Assembly (NCBI GenBank): GCA_016208685.1
Contig: JACQXM010000044.1
Location: forward strand, 1-64,000
From: Planctomycetota bacterium
Lineage (GTDB): Bacteria > Planctomycetota > Phycisphaerae > UBA1845
Reading direction: 5' to 3'
DNA length: 64,000 nt
Shown here piece after piece: positions 27,491 through 35,106 of this stretch (its first letter is position 1; every line of letters starts with the position of its first letter). Below the pieces are notes generated by a model. It worked only from the letters and a program-made list of their open reading frames with translations, made no database searches and was not told where the DNA came from. Made by a program: the position numbers and the translations under genes.

Positions 27491-27636
27491 CGCGCGCGCA
27501 CCGCCGATGGCATTGGTACGCCTGGCTTGTCCTGGCGCCGCTGATCGCCGCGGGCATGTTCGCGGCGCTGGCGGGGCGCGGCGTCCCGCCTGTTCAACCC
27601 GCCCCGGCGAGCGCGGATGCCCGCGCGAGGGAGTAG
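27487..27636 (+). CDS. Small single-span membrane protein
   Basis: 49 aa: HRRWHWYAWLVLAPLIAAGM is a membrane segment followed by a Pro/Ala-rich tail. Translationally coupled to the preceding small gene and 3 nt from the next. Seems part of the redox module; no function recognised. Confidence 0.6.
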   Translation: MTRAHRRWHWYAWLVLAPLIAAGMFAALAGRGVPPVQPAPASADARARE

Positions 27637-27639
27637 CCC

Positions 27640-28710
27640 ATGAGCGCCGGCTACGTCGCGGTGCAATGGAACCCGTATAAGCGGCGCTACGACGCGTTCG
27701 TCTGCGGCGCCGTGGTACTCTATCTGGGGATGTTCGGTTTCGTCGGGAAACTGCTGTTCCGCGGCGAACATGCGCTCAGCGACGAAGTCCTGGCATTACG
27801 AGCCTTGGGGAGCTGCGCCTTTCTGATGCTCAGCGTGGTGCTGTGCATCGGCCCGGCGGCGCGGCTGGATCGGCGGCTTCTGCCCATCCTCTACAACCGC
27901 CGCCACCTGGGCGTTGCGACGTTCCTGGTGGCGGCGCTGCACGGCGCGCTGGCGCTCGGCTACTACCACGGCTTCGGCCGCATCAATCCCCTGCTCTCGT
28001 TGCTCACCACCAACACCAGCTTCACCTCCCTGCGGGCCTTTCCTTTCCAGCTACCGGGCGCCGCGGCGCTGCTGATTCTCTTCCTCATGGCGGCCACCAG
28101 CCATGATTTCTGGAATCGCAACCTCTCTGCCCGGCTGTGGAAGTGGTTGCACATGTTGGTCTACCCGGCGTACGGGCTGGTTGTCATGCACGTGGCACTC
28201 GGCGCCTTGCAGGCACAGCGAACCTGGTGGCTGGCGGCGCTGGTGTGCGCCTGCGCGGCCACGGTGACGACCCTGCACCTGGTCGCCGGTTCGCGCGAAC
28301 GGGCCGCGGATCGCGGCCGGACATCGATGATCGAAGCGGATGCCACCGCCTGGCTCGAGGTTGGCCGGGTCGATGAGATCCCCCCCGATCGGGCGCGGAT
28401 CGCGTGTGCCCCCGGGGGCGAACGCATCGCCGTGTTTCGTTACGACGGACGGATTTCCGCGATCAGCAACGTCTGCGCGCATCAGGGAGGACCGCTGGGC
28501 GAGGGCAAGGTGGTGGACGGCTGCGTGACATGTCCTTGGCATGGCTGGCAGTACCGCCCAGCCGACGGGCAGGCTCCGCCGCCCTTCACGGAACGAGTGG
28601 CGACCTTCCGTGTGCGCGTGGACGGTCGGCGGGTGTTGGTGGATCCGAATGCACTTCCGCCGGGAACGCCGGTTGAACCGGCGTTTGTCGAGGAGTCCTG
28701 CGATGCCTGA
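27640..28710 (+). CDS. Ferric-reductase-like membrane domain fused to a Rieske [2Fe-2S] domain
   Basis: 356 aa. Residues ~20-225 have six to seven membrane helices with His residues in a ferric-reductase/YedZ-like pattern (RRHLGVATFLVAALHGAL, HMLVYPAYGLVVMHVALG) suited to haem b binding. Residues ~235-345 are a Rieske domain with CAHQGGPLG and CPWHGWQY, the two Cys and two His that hold [2Fe-2S]. The protein would pass electrons between a soluble donor and haem in the membrane. It is flanked by small membrane proteins and the Cys-containing protein below, so it probably works as a complex, possibly taking electrons from the oxidoreductases upstream. Confidence 0.88.
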   Translation: MSAGYVAVQWNPYKRRYDAFVCGAVVLYLGMFGFVGKLLFRGEHALSDEVLALRALGSCAFLMLSVVLCIGPAARLDRRLLPILYNRRHLGVATFLVAALHGALALGYYHGFGRINPLLSLLTTNTSFTSLRAFPFQLPGAAALLILFLMAATSHDFWNRNLSARLWKWLHMLVYPAYGLVVMHVALGALQAQRTWWLAALVCACAATVTTLHLVAGSRERAADRGRTSMIEADATAWLEVGRVDEIPPDRARIACAPGGERIAVFRYDGRISAISNVCAHQGGPLGEGKVVDGCVTCPWHGWQYRPADGQAPPPFTERVATFRVRVDGRRVLVDPNALPPGTPVEPAFVEESCDA

Positions 28711-29512
28711 AGCGCCGCGAACGGGCCTCTGCCGGTCGTCCGACGAACGGCGCGACGAGTTCTATGTCGGGTACCTGCCCGTTCCCCCGGGGCATCTGTT
28801 CTATCTGCGGCTTCTCATGCCGCTGCTGCTGTGGTTGGCGGTGGGCGTGGCGGCCGTTGTCAGCGGCTCACATTCGGACCCGGGAGCGGGCGTATGGGAC
28901 ACCGGCCGGCCGCAGGTACTCGAAGGCTTGTTGGACGTCGCCCCGTATCCGCTGCTGCGCGTGCCCAGCGCCAAGCTCGGCGAGCCATTCACCACGTACC
29001 TGCTCGTCGAAACGGGCAAGTTCGGGGCGGGACGGCGCGCCGCGCCGCATGACGGTCGGTTGGTTCGGGTCAGTGGCTGGCTGATCCAGCGCGACGGCAG
29101 GCGGATGATCGAGCTCGAACCCGGCGACGGCGCGATCGAACCCTTGGAATCGGCCTCTGCGTCCGACCTGGATCGACTCCGACGCCCGGCGGCGGAACCG
29201 CGGGGACGTGTCCGCCTCCGCGGCGAGATCGTGGATTCCAAGTGCTATCTGGGCGTGATGAAACCGGGCGAGGGGAAGACACACAAAGAATGTGCCACGC
29301 TATGCATATCCGCCGGCATCCCTCCCATGCTTGTGACACGCGACGCCTCGGGAACGCGGAGCTACTTTCTGTTGGTGCGGCCCGACGGCGATGCGCAGGA
29401 TGCGCGCATCCTCCCGCTGGTGGCCGATCCCGTGGAGGTTTCGGGCACGCTGGACCGGGTCGGCGACCTGAACATCCTGCGAGCCGATCCCGCCGACATT
29501 CAGCGCCTGTAA
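28703..29512 (+). CDS. Membrane-anchored protein with conserved Cys motif, redox-module partner
   Basis: 269 aa; the ATG at 28703 overlaps the Rieske stop. One membrane segment near residues 35-60 (YLRLLMPLLLWLAVGVAAVV) is followed by an exported domain with beta strands ('LVRVSGWLIQRDGRRMIELE') and a second region VRLRGEIVDSKCYLGVMKPG plus CATLCISAGIPP. The paired Cys segments may bind a metal or form a disulfide. Tight coupling to the Rieske gene makes it a likely partner subunit. Confidence 0.7.
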   Translation: MPEAPRTGLCRSSDERRDEFYVGYLPVPPGHLFYLRLLMPLLLWLAVGVAAVVSGSHSDPGAGVWDTGRPQVLEGLLDVAPYPLLRVPSAKLGEPFTTYLLVETGKFGAGRRAAPHDGRLVRVSGWLIQRDGRRMIELEPGDGAIEPLESASASDLDRLRRPAAEPRGRVRLRGEIVDSKCYLGVMKPGEGKTHKECATLCISAGIPPMLVTRDASGTRSYFLLVRPDGDAQDARILPLVADPVEVSGTLDRVGDLNILRADPADIQRL

Positions 29513-29630
29513 CCCCGTCGGACCACGGCGGCGCGTAACCGTCGCCTGCCGCCGGGCATCCAAGCGGCGGTGGGGCCGAGCGCGCCCCCAAGGTGTGAGC
29601 TCTCTTTTGGTCTGGTTTGCAGGTGCGGGC

Positions 29631-30110
29631 ATGACGATCGCGACTACTGTTCCAACGGGCGCCGTTCAACCGATGAAGAACGACATCGGCGGACGGCGCC
29701 GGGCAGCGAGCTGGGTGTTGCAGGGAATCGTGGCGGTAGTTCTCTTCCAGACGTTGTTCTTCAAGTTCACCGCCGCGGAGGAATCGGTGTACATCTTCTC
29801 GACGCTGGGCATGGAGCCCTGGGGTCGGATCGGCTCAGGAGTCGTGGAATTGATCGCCTGTGCTCTGATCCTGGCGCCGCGCACTGTTGCGTGGGGCGCG
29901 CTGCTGGCGCTGGGCGTCATCAGCGGCGCGATCGTCAGTCACCTTACGAAACTGGGTGTCGTCGTACAGAACGACGGCGGGCTGCTCTTCGTGCTGGCGC
30001 TGACGGTGTTCGGCTGCTCCACCGCCATCCTTGCGCTAAGGCGCGCTGAGCTGGGGGCGATCTGGCGCAAGGTCCATGCCTGCCCCAAGAACGCCTCCGG
30101 AAAGGGATAA
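29631..30110 (+). CDS. DoxX-family membrane protein
   Basis: 159 aa from the ATG at 29631 (AGGTG upstream); a GTG at 29595 is possible. Four membrane helices in the DoxX pattern: QGIVAVVLFQTLFFKF, VYIFSTLGMEPWGRIGSGVV, ALLALGVISGAIVSHL and LLFVLALTVFGC. DoxX proteins are small quinone/redox-linked membrane proteins. Follows the redox module by about 120 bp. Confidence 0.8.
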   Translation: MTIATTVPTGAVQPMKNDIGGRRRAASWVLQGIVAVVLFQTLFFKFTAAEESVYIFSTLGMEPWGRIGSGVVELIACALILAPRTVAWGALLALGVISGAIVSHLTKLGVVVQNDGGLLFVLALTVFGCSTAILALRRAELGAIWRKVHACPKNASGKG

Positions 30111-30116
30111 TCGCGT

Positions 30117-30710
30117 ATGATCTGCGTCAATGAGCTGTCGTCCTTTCCGACTCGTCCCACCTGCGGAGCGGACGCCGGGCCCGCCGCGTTCGCGATCCTG
30201 GTGGACGTGCTGCGCGAGCTTGCGGAGTTCATCGCCGGCCTGGGCGACGTGGAATACACCACCCGTTCGCCGCTTGCGGGCGGGAGTACCATCGGGGCTC
30301 ACGTGCGACACAGCCTGGACCACGTACGCCTCTTCCTGGCGGGGATCGAGGAGGGAACCATCGACTACGACCGGCGCGACCGTGCTACCGCCGTCGAACG
30401 CCAGCGCCACAGCGCCTTCGACATGATCGGGCAATTGGAGAGGCAACTGCGCGAGTGCCCGAACGCCATCCTCGAGCGCGCGATCCGCGTGCGCGGCGTA
30501 CTCACGGCTGACGGGCCGCCCGTCGAGGCCGGCTCCAGCGTAGGCCGCGAACTGATGTTCGTGCTCAGCCACACCATCCACCACAACGCCATGATCGCGG
30601 CGGCCGCCCGGCGCCTCGGCGCCGCGGTTCCTCCGCGGTTCGGCGTCGCGCCTGCCACGCAGGCGTTCCTGAGCCGCAGCGCATGTGCACCGTCACCATC
30701 GTCCCGATAG
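30117..30710 (+). CDS. DinB-family protein
   Basis: 197 aa, 6 nt after the DoxX gene. Four-helix bundle signature of DinB/YfiT proteins with metal-binding His: GAHVRHSLDHVRLFL and LMFVLSHTIHHNAMIAAAAR. Members are metal-dependent thiol transferases or have no known activity. The last ~15 residues overlap the next gene in another frame and are low complexity. Confidence 0.82.
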   Translation: MICVNELSSFPTRPTCGADAGPAAFAILVDVLRELAEFIAGLGDVEYTTRSPLAGGSTIGAHVRHSLDHVRLFLAGIEEGTIDYDRRDRATAVERQRHSAFDMIGQLERQLRECPNAILERAIRVRGVLTADGPPVEAGSSVGRELMFVLSHTIHHNAMIAAAARRLGAAVPPRFGVAPATQAFLSRSACAPSPSSR

Positions 30711-31477
30711 GCCCGCGTGGCGCGAACCGGGCCGAGCCGGTCGGTCGAGGTTTTCGGCTGGCCTGCAATCGGGACGAGAGCCGCGCGCGGCCGGCGGCAT
30801 TGCCGCCGGTCACGCGCCTGTTTGGCGCGCGTCGCGCCGTACTCCCCATCGATCCGGTCTCGGGGGGAACATGGGTCGCCGCCAACGACGCCGGTCTGGT
30901 GCTTACGCTCCTGAACGTGTACCCCACCACGCCCGGAACGCGGACCCTGCCCGTGGGGGAGCGCTCGCTGCGCAGCCGCGGTACCATCATCCCGCCGCTA
31001 CTGGAGCTCGGCGACGCGGACTCGGCGGCGCGCGAGGCGCAGGCCCTGCTGCCGGAGGAATTCCCGCCGTTCCGCCTGCTGCTGGTGGACGGCCGGCACG
31101 TTCACGAGGGGCGCAGCGACGGCCGCGGAATGGCGTGGTCCGTAACGCCGATGGGCGAGCAGGCACTGCTGTTTACCAGCTCAGGACTGGGGGACGAGGT
31201 GGTGGAGGCACCGCGACGACGGCTGTTCAACGAGATGTTTCGCGCGGAAGCCGATTGGGTTGCGCAGCAGGATGAGTTCCATCGTCATTCCTGGCCGGAC
31301 CATCCCGAACTCAGCGTATGCATGCGCCGCGCCGAGGCCTGCACCGTGGGCCATACTGTGGTCGAAGTCACTGACCTGCTTGTGGCACTGTCGCACCGGC
31401 CGGGGGCCCCGGATCAGCCCGGCGGACCGCAGACCCTGACGCTGGACCGGAGGCGGGGGAGCGCGTGTTCTTCCTGA
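30683..31477 (+). CDS. NRDE/TANGO2-like protein
   Basis: 264 aa, overlapping the DinB gene by 28 nt. Begins MCTVTIVP with the Cys2 typical of this Ntn-hydrolase-like family and contains CNRDESRARPA, the NRDE motif, plus GGTWVAANDAGLVLTLLN. The family is linked to haem and Golgi functions in animals (TANGO2) and is uncharacterised in bacteria. Overlapping genes on both sides show it is part of the same transcript. Confidence 0.88.
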   Translation: MCTVTIVPIGPRGANRAEPVGRGFRLACNRDESRARPAALPPVTRLFGARRAVLPIDPVSGGTWVAANDAGLVLTLLNVYPTTPGTRTLPVGERSLRSRGTIIPPLLELGDADSAAREAQALLPEEFPPFRLLLVDGRHVHEGRSDGRGMAWSVTPMGEQALLFTSSGLGDEVVEAPRRRLFNEMFRAEADWVAQQDEFHRHSWPDHPELSVCMRRAEACTVGHTVVEVTDLLVALSHRPGAPDQPGGPQTLTLDRRRGSACSS

Positions 31478-33063
31478 CCATCGTTCTGGCGACGTTCGCC
31501 TCCGAGGACCTGACCTGCCTGGCGGTGGGGCTTCTGATGGCGCGCGGCGCAGTCGGCCCATTTACCGGGTTGGCGGCCTGCTACACCGGCATCCTGGTCG
31601 GCGATCTAGGACTGTGGCTCATCGGCCGGTTCGCCGCCGGCACGGTTCTGCGCTGGCGCCCCCTCGCGCGCCGACTCCCGCGGCATCGGCTCGATTCGCT
31701 AGGCCGGCGGTACCGAAAGCACGGCTGGAAGGCCATTCTCTTTTCGCGGTTCCTCCCCGGAGCCCGCGTGCCCATGTACGTCGGCGCGGGGATGATCGAC
31801 GGTTCGCCGCTGCGCTTCGCGCTGTGGTCGGCCGCGGCGTGCGCGATATGGACGCCGGTGTTGGTTGGGTCGGTGGCCTGGGGCGGTGAGCCGATCGTGG
31901 CGCGGCTGGAACGCTGGCTGGGCAACGGGTGGCTTGGAGTGGCTGCTGCCGCCCTGCTGTTGGCCGCAGTCGTTCGCACGGCGACACGCGTTGTGACACT
32001 GGAAGGACGGGCCCGGCTGCAAGCCGCCGTCAGTCGCCTCTGGCGCTGGGAATTCTGGCCGGCATGGCTCTTTTATGTTCCGCTGCTGCCCTGGATTGCG
32101 TATCTGGCACTGCGGCACCGCGGCGTTATGACGATCACGGCCGCCAACCCCGGCATTCCGCATGGCGGAATCGTGGGCGAATCCAAGTACGACATTCTGC
32201 GGCGGCTTCCCCCGGAATGGGTCGTACCCACGCAACGCCTCGATCCTGGTCCGCTGGAGCAACGGCTGGCGGACGTGCGGCAGTTCGTAGATGTGCCGGG
32301 ACGGGGCTTTCCCGTCATCCTCAAGCCCGACGTGGGCGAGCGCGGCGCCGGGCTGAGGCTGGCGAAGTGCTGGAATGAGGCTGCGATGTACCTAGCCGAG
32401 GTCCCGGACGCACTCCTGGTTCAGGCGTATCATCCCGGCCCCTTCGAGGCGGGCGTGTTCTACTACCGCTTTCCCGAGGAAACGCACGGCCGGATCTTCT
32501 CGATCACCGAGAAGCAGTTCCCCACGCTCACCGGTGACGGAAGGACGACCGTCGAGGCGTTGATCTGGCGCCATCCGCGCTATCGCATGCAGGCAGCGAA
32601 GTTCCTGGCGCGGCTGAACGGAAGATCGCAGCAGGTCCTCGCCGCCGGGGACACCATGCGGCTGGCCATCGCAGGGAACCACTGTCAGGGCACCATGTTC
32701 CGTGACGGCGGTCGTTGGATCACTCCCAGGATCGAGCGGCGCCTGGATGAGATCGCGCGGGCGTTCGACGGCTTCTTCTTCGGGCGGTTTGACATCCGCT
32801 TCGCCGAGCTTAACGAGTTCCTCGCCGGGCGCAACTTCGCCATCGTCGAACTCAACGGCGCGTCGTCCGAGTCAACGAACCTCTACGACCCGGCGCATTC
32901 GCTGTGGTCAGCCTATGCGATACTGTACCGGCAGTGGCGCCTCCTCTTTCAGATCGGCGCTGCCAACCTTGCGCTGGGGCGACGGACCTCGTCGGCGCGG
33001 GAGCTGGTCGCGGCGCTGTCCGCTCATTACCGCCATCGCACCGTCAGTTCGCTTGCCGAATGA
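31465..33063 (+). CDS. DedA/VTT membrane domain fused to an ATP-grasp domain
   Basis: 532 aa from a GTG at 31465 (GGGGGAG upstream, overlapping the NRDE stop). Residues ~1-170 are a DedA/VTT domain: FASEDLTCLAVGLLMARG and FSRFLPGARVPMYVGAGM match the conserved Glu and SRFxPGxR signatures of DedA. Residues ~230-500 are ATP-grasp-like: FPVILKPDVGERGAGLRLAK, FGRFDIRFAELNEFL and FAIVELNGASSESTNLYDP supply ATP- and metal-binding residues. The combination suggests ligation of a carboxylate to an amine or hydroxyl on a lipid-linked substrate; DedA proteins flip phospholipids or undecaprenyl phosphate. Confidence 0.85.
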   Translation: MFFLTIVLATFASEDLTCLAVGLLMARGAVGPFTGLAACYTGILVGDLGLWLIGRFAAGTVLRWRPLARRLPRHRLDSLGRRYRKHGWKAILFSRFLPGARVPMYVGAGMIDGSPLRFALWSAAACAIWTPVLVGSVAWGGEPIVARLERWLGNGWLGVAAAALLLAAVVRTATRVVTLEGRARLQAAVSRLWRWEFWPAWLFYVPLLPWIAYLALRHRGVMTITAANPGIPHGGIVGESKYDILRRLPPEWVVPTQRLDPGPLEQRLADVRQFVDVPGRGFPVILKPDVGERGAGLRLAKCWNEAAMYLAEVPDALLVQAYHPGPFEAGVFYYRFPEETHGRIFSITEKQFPTLTGDGRTTVEALIWRHPRYRMQAAKFLARLNGRSQQVLAAGDTMRLAIAGNHCQGTMFRDGGRWITPRIERRLDEIARAFDGFFFGRFDIRFAELNEFLAGRNFAIVELNGASSESTNLYDPAHSLWSAYAILYRQWRLLFQIGAANLALGRRTSSARELVAALSAHYRHRTVSSLAE

Positions 33064-33192
33064 GCTACGGGGCGATGGTCTCACCGGCTTGAGCTACACC
33101 AGCGAGCGTTTTTCGGTGTCGGGGACGCCGTGCCGCGACCGTGAGGGGGCGGGCAGGATGGTGCGGGGCGGCGCCGGCTCGCGCTCAGCCGG

Positions 33193-35052
33193 TCAGGGTT
33201 TGTGGGCACTTTCACACGGGGCAGTAACGGCCAGTGCGTTCCTGTGACACGCCAGGAAGGCCGCCGCGGCCTGGCGGCCGAAAAAGCGATCCAGGATCGG
33301 CCGCTGTACCTGCGTTAAGTCCACGACCATGAGTGCGTCGAGCACGCCGCCGAACGCCGGATCGATGTTGAACCCCAGCACTTTGGCATCAAGCTTCAGG
33401 TACTGTCGGAGGAGAATCGGCACGCCACGCTCCTGCTTCTCGATCTCTCGCACCAAATCGTCGACCTGCTCGATGTCGCGCGCCGTGCGCGACGCGAACG
33501 CCGGTTCCTCGCGTGCTGTCCAGCGCCGCGGGACGGGCGTCCGCGGATGCACCAGCCGCGCCAGATCGGCGTCCACGCGGTTGACTTCCAGGAAGCAGCG
33601 CAGCAGGTCACGAGTGGTGGAAGTGTAATCGGCGCTGATGCTCACCACGCCGAAGAGCCTCCGGCACTCCGGCCGACCGGTAACGACGGCGGCAATCCCT
33701 TTCCACAGCGCCAGAAGTGCCGCGTAAGACTTCTGGTACTCGTCGGTCACGAACGACCGCCCCAGCTCCATCGCCGGTCCGAGTTGCTTGAGCAGCGGCC
33801 GCTCGAAGCGGAAGAGCGTGTTGGTATAGAGCGCCTCGACTCCGCGGCAGGGAACGATGTCCTCCGTGAAGCCCAGCCGGTAGGCGCCCACGATGCGGCA
33901 CCGGCGGCGGTCCCAGGCGAACAGATGCAGGTAGTAGGTGTCGAACCGGTCGAGATCGGTGGCCCCGCCGGTTCCTTCGCCCACGGCACGGAACGTAACC
34001 TCGCGCAGCCGCCCGATCTCGCGGAGCAGCCGCGGGATGCGGTCCGCGTAGGCAACGAATACCTCGAACTCGCCGCATCCGCTCACGCGAGCCGAAGGCG
34101 GGAGTGATGCGACCTCCCGCGCCAGGGCATCCGGTGACGCCGGCCCGATGACCGGCTGTAGGGGTTGTGCACGATCCCGAGTGTTGATCGTCTCTCGCCC
34201 CCCGGCGTCCCCATCGCGAGTGCCGAGCAGGAGAGTGCGGAGCCGGAGGTGTTCCACCGTCTGGCGTGCGTCCCCCAACGCGGCCAGGCGTTCCGCGCTT
34301 ACCGGAGAACCGATGCGAACGGCAACCCGTGTGCCGCGGGCACGGAGCAGCTCGCGCGGCAGCAGCGCCGTGCGAAGTCGGGGGTGTATCAACCCGGCGA
34401 GCTGAAACCACAGGCTGTTACGTCCGGCGATGAACACCGGGAGTACCGCGGCGCCTGATCGTCGTGCCAGGCGTGCCACCGTCGGACTCCACGCCGGCTC
34501 CACGATTCTGGCGCGGCGCAGGCGAAAATGGGCGACTTCGCCCGCGGGAAAGACAATCAGCACACCGCCGGAAACAAGCCAGTTCATTGCCGCGCGGAGC
34601 GGGCCCACGTTGCGTCGCGCAGCATCGGGACCGCCGAAGGGATCCACGAAGATCGTGTGGGCACGAACCTCGGGAATCCGATGCAACATCGAGTTGGCAA
34701 GTACTTTGACGTCCGGGCGCACGTGCCCGATGAGGCTCTCCAGGATGAGTCCCTCCACGGCGCCGAACGGATGATTCGCGACTACCACCAGCGGACCCTG
34801 GCGCGGGATCAGCGCCAGTTCGGCGCCGGCGACCCGTGTTTCGATCGCCAACTCGGCCAGGGCCCGGTCGCAGAAACGCCCCGCGGTACTTGCCGCGCTG
34901 GAGGAGTAAGTCGCGTACATCCGGTTCAGGCACGAAAGCCCCAGAAGCCTTTCGAGGACATGCGTGGGAAACGCCAGCAGCGGCTTCAGCAGCGAGGCTG
35001 CGCATTGCGCGTCCAACGAAAACGGTTTGCTGCAAGGTTCGCACGCACTCAT
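33193..35052 (-). CDS. OlsF-like bifunctional acyltransferase (PlsC-like + GNAT-like)
   Basis: 619 aa. Residues ~75-280 form a lysophospholipid acyltransferase-type domain with VVVANHPFGAVEG (HX4E variant of the HX4D box) and FPAGEVAHF. Residues ~320-520 resemble the GNAT/OlsB 'hemolysin' acyltransferase domain: 'EVFVAYADRIPRLLREIGRL', 'TDLDRFDTYYLHLFAWD', 'LGRSFVTDEYQKSYAALLAL'. OlsF proteins carry this same pair and make ornithine lipids by N- then O-acylation. The start is the ATG at 35052, next to a GTG; no clear Shine-Dalgarno is visible. Lipid identity is inferred from architecture only. Confidence 0.82.
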   Translation of the reverse strand: MSACEPCSKPFSLDAQCAASLLKPLLAFPTHVLERLLGLSCLNRMYATYSSSAASTAGRFCDRALAELAIETRVAGAELALIPRQGPLVVVANHPFGAVEGLILESLIGHVRPDVKVLANSMLHRIPEVRAHTIFVDPFGGPDAARRNVGPLRAAMNWLVSGGVLIVFPAGEVAHFRLRRARIVEPAWSPTVARLARRSGAAVLPVFIAGRNSLWFQLAGLIHPRLRTALLPRELLRARGTRVAVRIGSPVSAERLAALGDARQTVEHLRLRTLLLGTRDGDAGGRETINTRDRAQPLQPVIGPASPDALAREVASLPPSARVSGCGEFEVFVAYADRIPRLLREIGRLREVTFRAVGEGTGGATDLDRFDTYYLHLFAWDRRRCRIVGAYRLGFTEDIVPCRGVEALYTNTLFRFERPLLKQLGPAMELGRSFVTDEYQKSYAALLALWKGIAAVVTGRPECRRLFGVVSISADYTSTTRDLLRCFLEVNRVDADLARLVHPRTPVPRRWTAREEPAFASRTARDIEQVDDLVREIEKQERGVPILLRQYLKLDAKVLGFNIDPAFGGVLDALMVVDLTQVQRPILDRFFGRQAAAAFLACHRNALAVTAPCESAHKP

Positions 35053-35054
35053 CA

Positions 35055-35066
35055 CGGGTATACCCG
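35055..35066. promoter_or_regulatory. Perfect 12-bp palindrome at the acyltransferase start
   Basis: CGGGTATACCCG abuts the start codons of the OlsF-like gene where a Shine-Dalgarno would be expected. It could be an operator or fold into a short hairpin that limits translation. Confidence 0.35.
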
Positions 35067-35106
35067 AAGGGAACTCAGCGACCCGCGGCGGGCGGTTGCC
35101 CGGCGG

